DNA of 64,000 nt. Source: Litoribacillus peritrichatus (GTDB taxonomy: Bacteria > Pseudomonadota > Gammaproteobacteria > Pseudomonadales > Litoribrevibacteraceae). Of this stretch, positions 54,409 through 63,871 are shown in pieces (position 1 is the stretch's first letter; the number at the start of each line of letters is the position of its first letter). The notes beneath the pieces were generated by a model that saw nothing but the letters and a program-made list of their open reading frames with translations, had not been told where the DNA came from and did no database searches. Location of the stretch: assembly GCF_039537985.1 (NCBI RefSeq), contig NZ_BAABBN010000017.1, positions 1-64,000 of the forward strand, in the 5' to 3' direction. The position numbers were made by a program, and so were the translations under genes.

Positions 54409-54719
54409 CAATATAAGTCAGGGTCCGGAATGAAATTTTTATAGGACTAGGGAACTGAACATGCCCTTAATGGCTCATAACCTAGTATAGACAGTTAAAC
54501 CAAGTCGCAAGCTCTATTATTTCGTGTTAACCGTTTCCTAAATAATCGAAGGGGGCTTTAAAAAAACTTCGATAGCCCTATATATTTGGTACTATGTTGT
54601 GAATTGTGAATATTGAACAGAGCCTTATTAGCGCGTGCAGCGATCAACCGACTTGTTCAGAAGCTCCCAGCTTTTCTTCACAGGAACAGAATTTAACAGG
54701 CAGGTTAAATAGGATATTT
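54409..54719. other. Divergent intergenic region between histidine kinase and prlC
   Basis: A 311-bp gap holding the promoters of two divergent units. I see no convincing -35/-10 pair; TATACT on the minus strand near 54486-54491 is the best candidate -10 for the kinase operon but its -35 spacing is poor. In-frame codons from 54606 could extend prlC by 38 residues, but these do not look like the family. Nothing else seen. Confidence 0.4.
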
Positions 54720-56783
54720 ATGACAAACCCAAACCCATCGGCCAATCCGTTGTTGAAAAACCCTGAATTACCTCATTTTTCTGAAATCAAACCAGAACAT
54801 GTACAACCTGCGGTTCAGCAGTTGATTGAAACCAATGAAAAGAACATTGAAGCGCTGTTGGCCGACTTGGGCAGTGACCCGACCCGCGTCACCTGGGATA
54901 ACCTGATTACGGCGTCCGATGACTGGGATGATCTGCTGGGTAAAGCCTGGTCACCGGTCAGTCATATGAACTCCGTGGTTAATTCGGATGAACTCAGAGA
55001 CGCATACAATGCCTGCCTGCCGTTATTGTCAGAGTATTCTACCAAACTGGGTCAGAATCAGGACTTGTTCGCGGCCTATAAAGCCTTGTCGGAAAGCAGT
55101 CAATATGCTGAGTTAGACGAGGCTCAAAAACAGGTCATTCAATATGCGTTGCGTGATTTTCATTTGTCGGGGGTGGACTTACCCGAAGACAAAAAACAAC
55201 GCTATTCAGAGCTCAAAAAGGAGTTGTCGGAGCTGACCAGCAAGTTTTCAGAAAATGTGCTGGATGCAACCAATGCCTGGTCAAAACTGATCACCGATGA
55301 ACAAGCGTTGTCCGGCGTCCCCGAGTCTGCGCTGGGGCTAATGAAGCAACAGGCGGAACAGCGCGAGCAACAAGGTTATTTGCTGACTTTGGACATTCCC
55401 GTGTATTTGCCGGTGATGACTTACTGTGATAACCAGGCATTGCGTCAGGAAATGTATACCGCATTTGCCACCCGAGCGTCGGATCAGGGGCCTGAGGTGG
55501 GTGATTTCGACAATACCCCGCTGATGTATAAAATTCTTAACTGTCGCAAAGAGCTGGCGAAGTTGTTGGGTTTCAATAATTACGCAGAGCGCTCGATTGC
55601 AACCAAGATGGCCGAATCCACCGATCAGGTGGTTGAGTTCTTGTATGACCTGGCTGAAAAATCCAAACCGGTGGCTCAGCGTGACTTGGATGAACTCAAA
55701 GCCTTCGCTCAACAAGAGTTTGGTGTGGATGAACTCAATCCATGGGATGTGGGTTATTACGGTGAAAAACTGAAACATGCCCGCTACGACATCAGTCAGG
55801 AGCAGTTGAGACCATACTTCCCGTTTCCGAAGGTTGTGTCCGGCATGTTTGAACTGGTGTCACGTCTTTACGGGGTCGAAGTGGTTGAAATTGAGACCTT
55901 TGATCGCTGGCACGAACAAGTGTATTTTTATGAAATCCGCAAAGCGGGTGAAGCCATTGCTCGCTTCTATCTGGACCCGTATGCCCGTCCTAAGAAACGT
56001 GGTGGAGCCTGGATGGATGAATGCCGGGTTCGTCGGATTGATGGACAGGGCGCGTTGCAGCTGCCGGTTGCGTATCTGGTTTGTAATTTCACACCTCCGG
56101 TGGGTGATGCGCCGGCGTTACTGACCCACGATGAAGTGACCACTTTATTCCATGAGTTCGGTCACGGTCTGCATCACATGCTGACCCGAATTTCTTACTC
56201 GGCGGTCTCCGGGATCAATGGTGTGGCCTGGGATGCGGTGGAGCTGCCGTCTCAGTTCATGGAAAATTTCTGCTGGGAAAAAGAGGTGCTGGACTTCATC
56301 TCCGGTCACTACGAAACCGGTGAAACCCTGCCGGACGAGCTGTTAAACAAGATGTTGGCTGCAAAGAACTTTCAATCGGGCATGATGATGGTGCGTCAGT
56401 TGGAATTCTCTTTGTTTGATTTTATTTTGCATCGTGACTTTGATGAATCCACTGATGTGCTTGAAGTGCTTCAGCAGGTTCGGGATAAAGTGGCGGTGAT
56501 CATTCCACCGGAATGGCACCGTTTTCCGAACAGCTTCAGTCATATTTTTGCCGGGGGTTACGCCGCCGGATACTACAGCTACAAGTGGGCTGAAGTATTA
56601 TCTGCCGATGCCTACAGTCGCTTCGAAGAAGAAGGCTTGTTCAATCCGGAAGTCGGTCAGTCCTTCCTCAGCAGCATTCTGGAAAAAGGCGGATCACAGG
56701 CACCGATGGATTTATTCGTGAATTTCCGTGGCCGTAAACCTACGGTAGATGCTTTGTTAAGGCATTCAGGCATCACCGCTTAA
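54720..56783 (+). CDS. prlC: Oligopeptidase A
   Basis: M3-family zinc peptidase (687 residues) that degrades signal peptides and other short peptides in the cytoplasm. Zinc motif HEFGHGLHH is at about residue 478, with the downstream Glu in the EL..QFMENF segment. I use the ATG at 54720 with AGGA eight bases upstream, giving MTNPNPSANPLL. Intact, no signal peptide. Followed by yheV, as in related genomes. Confidence 0.97.
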   Translation: MTNPNPSANPLLKNPELPHFSEIKPEHVQPAVQQLIETNEKNIEALLADLGSDPTRVTWDNLITASDDWDDLLGKAWSPVSHMNSVVNSDELRDAYNACLPLLSEYSTKLGQNQDLFAAYKALSESSQYAELDEAQKQVIQYALRDFHLSGVDLPEDKKQRYSELKKELSELTSKFSENVLDATNAWSKLITDEQALSGVPESALGLMKQQAEQREQQGYLLTLDIPVYLPVMTYCDNQALRQEMYTAFATRASDQGPEVGDFDNTPLMYKILNCRKELAKLLGFNNYAERSIATKMAESTDQVVEFLYDLAEKSKPVAQRDLDELKAFAQQEFGVDELNPWDVGYYGEKLKHARYDISQEQLRPYFPFPKVVSGMFELVSRLYGVEVVEIETFDRWHEQVYFYEIRKAGEAIARFYLDPYARPKKRGGAWMDECRVRRIDGQGALQLPVAYLVCNFTPPVGDAPALLTHDEVTTLFHEFGHGLHHMLTRISYSAVSGINGVAWDAVELPSQFMENFCWEKEVLDFISGHYETGETLPDELLNKMLAAKNFQSGMMMVRQLEFSLFDFILHRDFDESTDVLEVLQQVRDKVAVIIPPEWHRFPNSFSHIFAGGYAAGYYSYKWAEVLSADAYSRFEEEGLFNPEVGQSFLSSILEKGGSQAPMDLFVNFRGRKPTVDALLRHSGITA

Positions 56784-56802
56784 AACACGAGTGCAATGTT
56801 TT

Positions 56803-56849
56803 CAGTCCGCTTCTGTCTGTCAGAAGCGGACTGCCCTTCCCCGTTTTTT
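56803..56849 (+). terminator. Possible terminator after prlC
   Basis: A perfect 13-bp stem (56803-56815 with 56821-56833) with a TCTGT loop, 20 bases after the prlC stop. A T run begins only 10 bases later (56844-56849), so its efficiency is uncertain. Confidence 0.6.
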
Positions 56850-56891
56850 ATTGTAAAATATTCTTATCAACCTTCGTGAAGAGAGACCAAC

Positions 56892-57137
56892 ATGAAAAAG
56901 CGTTTCATCGCAGGTGCGGTATGCCCTCGTTGCAGTGAGATGGACAAAATAGTGATGTACACCTCGGACGATGGCAGTCAAACCAAAGAGTGTGTGGCTT
57001 GTGGCTTCTCTGAGAACATGAAAGATTTGGAGAAACAGCAGGAACTGGCAACGCGGGTGACGCCCGTACAAGAAGCCGTTCGTGATGAAGAAGTGCAAGT
57101 ATTGCAGTTCCATTCAAACCCGACCTCCAAACACTGA
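56892..57137 (+). CDS. yheV: YheV family putative zinc ribbon protein
   Basis: A small 81-residue protein with two CxxC pairs (CPRC at about residues 11-14 and CVAC at 34-37) that should bind one zinc. The start MKKRFIAGAVCPRC and the pair KECVACGFSE match the family. Function is not known. It follows prlC as in other gammaproteobacteria. A 37-bp imperfect inverted repeat (57154-57190) lies downstream, possibly a terminator. Confidence 0.88.
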   Translation: MKKRFIAGAVCPRCSEMDKIVMYTSDDGSQTKECVACGFSENMKDLEKQQELATRVTPVQEAVRDEEVQVLQFHSNPTSKH

Positions 57138-57252
57138 ACCTGAGGTGGTATTGGTGGCGAAAATCGCATAAATAAATGCATTTTTGCCACTGCTGTTCAT
57201 TCCCTTTTCGCCGTAGTCTGCTGTGTATTCAACAGCACTTGAGGACTACCGC

Positions 57253-58050
57253 ATGCAACTGACGGTCAACGGTCAAACGATTAAATACCTTCTTCGTGGC
57301 GAAGGTGAACCCATTTTGTTTTTGCATGGCAACCCGGATACATCGCATCTTTGGTCGGGCATGATTGCCCTCCTGGAAAAACAGTACCTTTGCATCGCAC
57401 CCGATCTGCCGGGGTACGGTGAATCAGAGATAGCGCCGGATTTTGACTTTTCGTTATCGGGTCAGGCCAATTTCATTGATGATTTCGTCAAAGCGCTGAA
57501 ACTGGACTCCCCCGTGCACTTGGTGGTGCATGATGTGGGGGCGTTCTTTGGGCTGAGTTGGGCGGTGGCGTGCAGTGAACAGGTTCGGTCGATCACTATT
57601 TTTAACACGGCTTATACCCGTGACTACCGTTGGCATAAATTAGGACGTATTTGGCGGACGCCATTATTGGGTGAGCTAAGTTTGGCGCTCATGGATGAAC
57701 GGACATTTGTGGGCAGCATTCGTCGGGTGGCGCCCAAGCTGCCTAAAAATGTGATCACACAAAGTTATCAACAGCTGACCAAGAAAACCCACAAAACCAT
57801 GTTAAAGCTGTACCGGGCGATGAACCCTTCGGTCTTCATTGGCTGGGATGAGCGCTTTCAGCGTGTGGCCAGACAAACGCCTGTGCAGGTGGTCTGGGGC
57901 AGCCAAGACCCTTACATCGAACGAAGGATTGCCCGGACATTCGGCACCGAAAAGATCACTTACCTGGAAGATTACAGCCACTGGGTGCCAGCGGAAGCGC
58001 CGGAGCAAGCCGCTGAATGTTTGGTTTCGTTTTTAAATGACCTTGATTGA
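57253..58050 (+). CDS. Alpha/beta hydrolase, dehalogenase/epoxide hydrolase-like
   Basis: A 265-residue alpha/beta-fold enzyme. The oxyanion segment HGNPDTSHLW and the nucleophile motif HDVGAFFG, with Asp94, place it near haloalkane dehalogenases and epoxide hydrolases; the acid is in GSQDPY and the His in SHWVPAEAPE. The Trp that normally follows the nucleophile in these groups (HDWG) is Val here, so neither activity should be assumed. ATG with GAGG eight bases upstream. Convergent with the MATE gene. Confidence 0.78.
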   Translation: MQLTVNGQTIKYLLRGEGEPILFLHGNPDTSHLWSGMIALLEKQYLCIAPDLPGYGESEIAPDFDFSLSGQANFIDDFVKALKLDSPVHLVVHDVGAFFGLSWAVACSEQVRSITIFNTAYTRDYRWHKLGRIWRTPLLGELSLALMDERTFVGSIRRVAPKLPKNVITQSYQQLTKKTHKTMLKLYRAMNPSVFIGWDERFQRVARQTPVQVVWGSQDPYIERRIARTFGTEKITYLEDYSHWVPAEAPEQAAECLVSFLNDLD

Positions 58051-58080
58051 GCAGACCGTCAGAGAAGCGAGTTATAACGC

Positions 58081-59496
58081 TTAGCTGAACCACTGCCGGT
58101 GTTTTGAATAGTGACGGCTACACAGCGCCATGCCCAGGCTTCTGGCGGCGATGAAGGCGCTCATTGCCAGCCACAGGCCGTGGTTTTGCCACTGCTCGCT
58201 CTGACTGAACCCAAAGTATTGATTGAGCCCAAGGTATTGGCTGAACCCGATGAGCGGCAGAAAGATCAAAAAGGTGCTGACCAGCATGATGTTTTGCATG
58301 GCCTGAACCTTGGTGGAGCCAATGAACACGCCATCGTAGGTATAACACCACACCCCAATTAACGGCATCGCGGCCAGCCAGGGTAAATATTGGTTGGCGA
58401 GGGCACGGATGTGGCTCAGGTCGGTCAGCCATGAAATCAACAATGACCCGCCGAGGAAAAAGGCCAGCGTTAATATCAGCGCCGAAATGGCAGACCAAAT
58501 CAGGCAGACCCGGATGACGTTCACTACCTTCCCGTGATTTTTTTGACCACAGGCTTCACCGACCAACGCCTCTGCGCCGTGAGCAAAGCCATCTAAGGCA
58601 TTAGAAATCAACAGTAAAAAGGTTAATAACACTGCGTTGGCGGCCAGCGTTTCCTCCCCTATTCGAGCGCCCTGGGCGGTGAAGAGGGCAAAGGTGAATA
58701 ATAAGGTGCCGGTGCGGACAAAAATATAACGGTTGATGAACACCATTTCTTTCAGGGTTTTCAGGTGCGGCAGCCAACGGTGAATTTTCTGAAACTCATC
58801 ACGGTAGTGATACAGAATGAAGGTGCCGCCCAATAAGGTGGCTGAAATGTCCGCCGATAACGTGGCAAGCGCTACCCCTTCGACATTCATGCCGAAGCCG
58901 ATGACTAAAATCAGATCCAACAGGATATTGATCAAATTGGCAACCACCAGCATGTACAACGGGATTTTAGTGTTCTGGCGGCCAACGAACCAGCCTATGA
59001 TGGCGTAATTTAATAACACGAAAGGCGCGCCCAGAATACGCCATTGGGCGTATAAGGTGGCCTGCAGATATATTTCATGGTTGGACGTTGCGTCATTGCC
59101 TGCCAACAGACTCAGCCCCAAGGGCATCCACAGCGGACTGAGTAGCACTAACAGTAAACCGATGAATACGGCCAGCCAGCCTGAAGACAGCAACAGTTGC
59201 AGGATGCGAGGGGTGTTTTGGCTGCCGACCGCTTGCGCGGTCATCCCGCAGGTGCCCATGCGTAAAAATCCGAACAACCAGAAAACGGAGGTGAACAAGG
59301 TGGTGCCCAATGCCACGCCAGCCAGGTATTTGGATTCTTCCAAATGGCCCAGTACGGCAGTGTCGACCAACCCCAACAGCGGCACTGTGATGTTGCTTAA
59401 CATCATCGGCCAGGCCAATAACCAAAGGCGCCGATGCAAATTGACCGGCGCTGGTGTTTCGGAAGGTTCCGTTTGAGAAGGGTTGCTTGAACTCAT
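58081..59496 (-). CDS. MATE family efflux transporter, DinF-like
   Basis: A 471-residue integral membrane protein with about 12 transmembrane helices. The N-terminal helices WPMMLSNITVPLLGLVDTAVLGHL and FLRMGTCGMTAQAVG match the DinF branch of MATE exporters, which use proton or sodium gradients. The short Ser/Pro/Thr-rich N-terminus (residues 1-20) is cytosolic. Located 21 bases downstream of znuB on the same strand, so read-through is possible. Substrate unknown. Confidence 0.88.
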   Translation of the reverse strand: MSSSNPSQTEPSETPAPVNLHRRLWLLAWPMMLSNITVPLLGLVDTAVLGHLEESKYLAGVALGTTLFTSVFWLFGFLRMGTCGMTAQAVGSQNTPRILQLLLSSGWLAVFIGLLLVLLSPLWMPLGLSLLAGNDATSNHEIYLQATLYAQWRILGAPFVLLNYAIIGWFVGRQNTKIPLYMLVVANLINILLDLILVIGFGMNVEGVALATLSADISATLLGGTFILYHYRDEFQKIHRWLPHLKTLKEMVFINRYIFVRTGTLLFTFALFTAQGARIGEETLAANAVLLTFLLLISNALDGFAHGAEALVGEACGQKNHGKVVNVIRVCLIWSAISALILTLAFFLGGSLLISWLTDLSHIRALANQYLPWLAAMPLIGVWCYTYDGVFIGSTKVQAMQNIMLVSTFLIFLPLIGFSQYLGLNQYFGFSQSEQWQNHGLWLAMSAFIAARSLGMALCSRHYSKHRQWFS

Positions 59497-59517
59497 AATT
59501 TGGGTCGCGTTGCGGAC

Positions 59518-60315
59518 TTAGTTTTGCTGGCCTTGAATTAACCGCACCAAACTGTGGGTGATCAGAAACATCATTCCGGCGCTGGTGACAATGGCCGGGC
59601 CAGCGGGGAGATCCATAAACCAGGAACCGGCCAAACCAGAGCACACCGCCAACATGCCGAATAAAGTGGCAATGACCGCCATTTGTTCGGGAGACTTACT
59701 CAATACCCGGGCAATGGCGGGTGGAATAATCAGTAACGAGGTGATCAATAAAATACCGACGATTTTCATGGCCAAGGCAATGACGACTGCAATCATGATC
59801 ATCAGTATCCACTGTAACCACTGGACTTTATACCCTTCTGCGGCGGCCAGTTCAGGTTGCAGAGTGATCGACAGCAAGCCCTGCCAGAGCTTCACCAACA
59901 ACCCGATGATGATCACGGACAACGCGGCGATCCAATAAAGGTCGAAGGGTTCAACCGATAATAAATCACCAAACAGGTAGGCCATCAGATCGATTCTGAC
60001 GTCATCCATCATTGCTGTGACCAGAAGCCCCAGCGACAGAGTGGTGTGGGACATGATCCCCAGCAAGGTGTCCATCGCAATGGTTCGGCTGTGCAAAATA
60101 ACCAGCGACGTTGCTAACAGCACGCAACCGGCAGTCACCGCCAGCATCAGATTGATTTCAAGCAACAGGCCTAAGGCAATGCCCAGCAATGCCGAGTGCG
60201 CCAGGGTATCACCGAAGTAGGCCATTTTACGCCAGACCACGAAGCAACCCAGAGGCCCGGCCATTAATGCGATGCCCAAACCGCCCAAGAGTGCGTACAA
60301 CATAAACTCAGGCAT
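59518..60315 (-). CDS. znuB: Zinc ABC transporter permease ZnuB
   Basis: Membrane component of the high-affinity zinc importer (265 residues) with about eight transmembrane helices. Typical segments are GPLGCFVVWRKMAYFGDTLAH and KIVGILLITSLLIIPPAIAR. I start at ATG 60315 (MPEFML), which overlaps the end of znuC by eight bases; an upstream start at 60402 would add a non-family extension inside znuC. Confidence 0.94.
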   Translation of the reverse strand: MPEFMLYALLGGLGIALMAGPLGCFVVWRKMAYFGDTLAHSALLGIALGLLLEINLMLAVTAGCVLLATSLVILHSRTIAMDTLLGIMSHTTLSLGLLVTAMMDDVRIDLMAYLFGDLLSVEPFDLYWIAALSVIIIGLLVKLWQGLLSITLQPELAAAEGYKVQWLQWILMIMIAVVIALAMKIVGILLITSLLIIPPAIARVLSKSPEQMAVIATLFGMLAVCSGLAGSWFMDLPAGPAIVTSAGMMFLITHSLVRLIQGQQN

Positions 60316-61108
60316 GTTTTTGTCCTTCGGTGTGTGAATGGCTTTTGGCCATGGTCTGATCGGACGGATGGCCTTCATGTTGGCAGTCACCGTGCAGATC
60401 ATGGGTGTGATCGTGATGATGGGTATAGTGTGCCAGCATCGGGTGGATTTTCTGAGGACCGAAAATCGAGATGTATTCGTCGCTGCGGGTGACTTCGTCG
60501 GGGTGCCCTGAGCAGCAAATATGGTGGTTCAGACACAATACCTGATCGGTTGCCGCCATGACCAGATGCAAATCGTGCGACACCATTAACACGCCACAGC
60601 CCAGTTCGTCCCGAATGGACTGGACCAGCTGATACAGTTCTGCCTGACCATTGATGTCTACGCCCTGCGCTGGCTCATCGAGAATCATTAACTGGGGCTT
60701 GTTCAGAATGGCTCTTGCCAATAACACCCGTTGTTGTTCGCCGCCCGAAATGGTTTGCAGCGGAGACTCTGCAATGTGATCGACCGACACGCGTTGCAGT
60801 GCCGCAAGCCGGTCATCTTTGGAAGACTTAGGGCCTAACGATAAAAACCGGTCGACGGTGATGGGCAGGCTTTGTTCGACGTGCATTTTTTGCGGCATGT
60901 AACCGATGCGGGCACCAGGTTGAATAGTGACATTGCCTTTCTGGTATTTTTGTAAGCCCAGAATACAACGAATGAGCGAAGATTTTCCGGCACCGTTCGG
61001 GCCGATCAGGGTGACGATTTGCCCGGGCTGAATGGTGAACTCAATCTGATCAAGAATGGTTCGTTTCTGCATCTTTAAGGTCAGTCCCGAAACGGTTAAC
61101 AGGCTCAT
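60308..61108 (-). CDS. znuC: Zinc ABC transporter ATP-binding protein ZnuC
   Basis: ATPase of the zinc importer (266 residues). Walker A GPNGAGKSS at about residues 36-44, signature ISGGEQQR, Walker B LMILDEPAQGVD and switch His. The C-terminal tail (about residues 225-266) has 13 or more His, a likely zinc-binding extension. The start overlaps the zur stop as ATGA. Confidence 0.95.
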   Translation of the reverse strand: MSLLTVSGLTLKMQKRTILDQIEFTIQPGQIVTLIGPNGAGKSSLIRCILGLQKYQKGNVTIQPGARIGYMPQKMHVEQSLPITVDRFLSLGPKSSKDDRLAALQRVSVDHIAESPLQTISGGEQQRVLLARAILNKPQLMILDEPAQGVDINGQAELYQLVQSIRDELGCGVLMVSHDLHLVMAATDQVLCLNHHICCSGHPDEVTRSDEYISIFGPQKIHPMLAHYTHHHDHTHDLHGDCQHEGHPSDQTMAKSHSHTEGQKHA

Positions 61109-61605
61109 GCCAACCCCTTATTGTTGTCGTGCTCATCCGGGTGTTGGCACTGTGGACATAACCCGTAGACTTCGGTGACGTAGCTCTTCATTTGAAAATG
61201 ATGCTGTTCGCTGACCTGTTGAATGGCGTGGAGAATGTTTGCGTGATCCACTTCCTGAGCGTGTTCACACCGTTCACAAATGATGAAGGTGCCGGTGTGG
61301 CGTGCGCCCGGCTGGCAGCAACCAATGAAGGCGTTCAGTGAGTTAATGCGATGAATTAAGCCTTGTTCCAGTAAAAAGTCGAGCGTGCGGTACACCGTCG
61401 GCGGTGTCGCTGAAAAATCACTGTCCTTGATTTGATCCAGCAATTTATAAGCGGTGACAGGTTTATGACTTTCCCAAATCAGAGTAAACAATTGCTCCCG
61501 AAGTTTGGTGAAGCGAACGCCTTGTTCTTCGCACAAGCGGCGAGCCTGTTCGACGGCCGAGGTTTGACATTGATGATGATTATGATGGGAAAACGCAGAA
61601 TCCAC
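61105..61605 (-). CDS. zur: Zinc uptake regulator Zur
   Basis: Fur-family repressor (166 residues). An N-terminal winged helix (VRFTKLREQLFTLIWES...PTVYRTLDFLLEQGLI) is followed by a metal-binding dimerisation domain with ICERCEH and CPQCQHPDEH Cys pairs for the structural zinc. A His-rich N-terminus (HHNHHQC) is present. GTG start. First gene of zur-znuC-znuB and divergent from znuA across a Zur box. Confidence 0.94.
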   Translation of the reverse strand: MDSAFSHHNHHQCQTSAVEQARRLCEEQGVRFTKLREQLFTLIWESHKPVTAYKLLDQIKDSDFSATPPTVYRTLDFLLEQGLIHRINSLNAFIGCCQPGARHTGTFIICERCEHAQEVDHANILHAIQQVSEQHHFQMKSYVTEVYGLCPQCQHPDEHDNNKGLA

Positions 61606-61632
61606 TTTCCAATACGCCTGTAAAAAAGAGAT

Positions 61633-61651
61633 AATGTAATACTATAACATT
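61633..61651. promoter_or_regulatory. Zur operator
   Basis: AATGTAATACTATAACATT, a near-perfect 19-bp palindrome (AATGT-AT-TA-ACATT) in the 71-base gap between zur and znuA. It fits the Zur box pattern known from gammaproteobacteria and is placed to repress both divergent units. Confidence 0.85.
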
Positions 61652-61676
61652 TATTTGAAGTATTGAGAGCGTTTTA

Positions 61677-62654
61677 ATGGGGTTAGTTGGATTTAAACGA
61701 GCGGCTCGCAGAGCGTTGAGTTGGCCATCACAGGCCGTGTCGTGGGTTGTTTTGAGTATGGCGGTTGGGCTTGTGGCTTATTCTGGTACGGCGAGTGCCG
61801 GGTCAGACCCCCAAATTCTTGCCTCCATACCGCCGCTGGCGATGATTGCACGCGATGTTGCCGGTGGGAAAGCGCAGGTCAGTGTATTGAATCAAAATGG
61901 CTCACCGCACCACCGGGTGTTGAAGCCTTCTGACATCCGGGCAATGACCAGTGCCGACATCATCTTATGGGTGGGGTTGCCCTTGGAACAATACATGGTT
62001 CGTTTTGAATCACGCTACACCGATAAAATGTTGGCCATGCTGGAACACACCAGTGATGCGACCCATTTATACAATGACGGTCACTCACACCACGACGCAA
62101 CGGACCACCATGGGCATGCCCATGGCTCGGTCGATCCCCACATCTGGCTCAGTGAACAGGCCACGATTGAACTGGCTCTTGTGATTGCCGACCGGTTGTC
62201 GGCGCTTAACCCGCCGCAAAGCAAGTACTACCAGGCGAATGCGGCCCGTTTTGCAGAACAGGTCAGCGCTTCACAGAACCAGTGGGCGCAACAACTGGCA
62301 CCTCATCGTGACGCGCCTTATTTTGTCTATCACAATGCCTACCAATATCTGGAAAAGTCATTGGCCATCGCCAACCAAGCGGTATTAACCGTCAATCCCG
62401 GCATTAAGCCGACGGCCGCTCAATTGGGCCGGCTTGCCAAAACCCTCGACGGGGTGACGAAAGCCTGCGTATTTTATGAGCCTGAGTTTCAACAGATTCG
62501 GCTGGATCGGGTCACGAATGCTCAGTTGTATTATCAGGTGCTGGACCCGCTCGGCAGTCAGTTTCAGCTCTCGTCGGATCAACCAAACCAATACATCCGG
62601 TTTATGAACGGGCTTGTTGATCAACTCTCGGGATGCCTGTCACAGCTAAAATGA
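61677..62654 (+). CDS. znuA: Zinc ABC transporter substrate-binding protein ZnuA
   Basis: Periplasmic zinc-binding protein (325 residues) with a long signal peptide (about residues 1-41, ending SGTASA). Zinc ligands include the His of GSPHHRVL, the His of SVDPHIWLS and His in VYHNAYQYLEKS. A His/Asp-rich loop lies at about residues 136-152, typical of ZnuA. Divergent from zur and under the Zur operator. Confidence 0.94.
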   Translation: MGLVGFKRAARRALSWPSQAVSWVVLSMAVGLVAYSGTASAGSDPQILASIPPLAMIARDVAGGKAQVSVLNQNGSPHHRVLKPSDIRAMTSADIILWVGLPLEQYMVRFESRYTDKMLAMLEHTSDATHLYNDGHSHHDATDHHGHAHGSVDPHIWLSEQATIELALVIADRLSALNPPQSKYYQANAARFAEQVSASQNQWAQQLAPHRDAPYFVYHNAYQYLEKSLAIANQAVLTVNPGIKPTAAQLGRLAKTLDGVTKACVFYEPEFQQIRLDRVTNAQLYYQVLDPLGSQFQLSSDQPNQYIRFMNGLVDQLSGCLSQLK

Positions 62655-62710
62655 GTTTTCTAAACTAAACTCAGAGATGTCTTTTTTTTGAATGGGAAAG
62701 TGAATCCAGT

Positions 62711-63553
62711 ATGAAAGAGTCTCAGGTGTTTCGGTCTCTGTGTTTTGGCTTGGTCGTATCTATGACCGGGTTGGTGGCTTTGCCGGTGGCAGCGTTGCCC
62801 AAGGAAATAGAAATAGATCGCCTGTTGTTGGCGGTGGAAACGTCGGTGGCCAATCAAAACTGGGACAAAGCGAACGCCCGGCTCATTTCGGTGAAGGCTC
62901 TGGACGATGCCCCGCCTGCGGAATTTTATTATTATCGGGGAAAGGTATCGACCGAACTGCAAGAGTATTCAGAAGCCAAAGAAGCGCTGGAGTTTTATCT
63001 GGAACAACAAGGCCGGGAGGGCGAGTTCTATCGCGCCAGTCTTGAGTTACTGAACCGTATCGAAGATTCTGAAGTGAAGCAGCAGACGGAATCGGCACGT
63101 AAGTCGATGGGCAGTCAGCTGGTCATCGAAGATAAAGAACATAAGAATTACATCAACAAACTGCAAAGTCTGTATTTGGTGGATTCAGGCCGGGACGCGC
63201 TGGAACTGCATATCAATACCTTGTTATCCAATCACAGATACATTCCCGGCCGATACCGGGATACCCGGAAATGGCTTGGCAGCGAATATCAGATTCAGGT
63301 GCGCCGGGGTGTCGTCTCCATTCTTGAAAAACGATCCAACCAGTCAGGTGGCTACAGCCTCAATCAGGATCAAATCACTGTCTATGGGGTTAACCCTTAC
63401 TTGGGGGTTGAGTGTGATTCGGTTGGCGATCAATGCTGGATTAATCACCCTGAAACCGGTAAGCACTGGTTGGAGTTGGAGCACGATCGTGATGCTGCCA
63501 GTAAGGCGGCAGAAGCCTTTTCTCACCTTATTCGTTTGATGCAGAGCAGCTAA
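62711..63553 (+). CDS. Periplasmic protein with tetratricopeptide-like repeats
   Basis: A 280-residue protein with a signal peptide (about residues 1-28, ending VAAL). Residues 35-115 look like two or three TPR-type helical hairpins (NWDKANARL, EYSEAKEALEFYL). The C-terminal half (from about residue 145) has no family I recognise and contains two Cys in VECDSVGDQCW. Ordinary ATG start, ribosome-binding site weak. Starts 56 bases after znuA on the same strand; a zinc-related role is possible but not shown. Confidence 0.7.
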   Translation: MKESQVFRSLCFGLVVSMTGLVALPVAALPKEIEIDRLLLAVETSVANQNWDKANARLISVKALDDAPPAEFYYYRGKVSTELQEYSEAKEALEFYLEQQGREGEFYRASLELLNRIEDSEVKQQTESARKSMGSQLVIEDKEHKNYINKLQSLYLVDSGRDALELHINTLLSNHRYIPGRYRDTRKWLGSEYQIQVRRGVVSILEKRSNQSGGYSLNQDQITVYGVNPYLGVECDSVGDQCWINHPETGKHWLELEHDRDAASKAAEAFSHLIRLMQSS

Positions 63554-63648
63554 CCCTATCTGCTTCCATTTGCGGTTGTGAATGAAAATTGGTCGCATTC
63601 TCTGTAGCTGCTGTGAGCATTCTCCTTTATTGGTGATTTGCCACACAA

Positions 63649-63671
63649 TTGTCATAAATTAGACCTATCTT
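63649..63671 (+). promoter_or_regulatory. Pho-like promoter near the right edge
   Basis: TTGTCATAAAT followed by TAGACC and TATCTT repeats the layout of the Pho promoter at 48063-48096: an 11-bp half-site, a second weaker one, then a -10-like hexamer. A weaker preceding half-site is TTGCCACACAA. The 18-bp box matches about 13 of 18 positions. The gap 63554-63871 holds nothing else that I recognise. Confidence 0.5.
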
Positions 63672-63871
63672 ATAAGTTGATCAATAAACAACCAGTTTAG
63701 TGCGTCAGCGCGTTTCCATGCCCCGTTGGAGTTCGTTTTTTGAACAGTAACAGACAAGAAAATTTGTCGGCTTTACTTAACTGTTTGAAAAAGAATGAAA
63801 ATTTTAAATTGGTACAGCTGATGCTCTGACTAAAGTGTCAAAAAAAGCTTATTCAAACTTTGGAGAATATC

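Noticed and set aside
54606..54719. 38-residue N-terminal extension of prlC
   Set aside because: The extension is unlike the family, while the ATG at 54720 has AGGA at the right distance and a family-like start.
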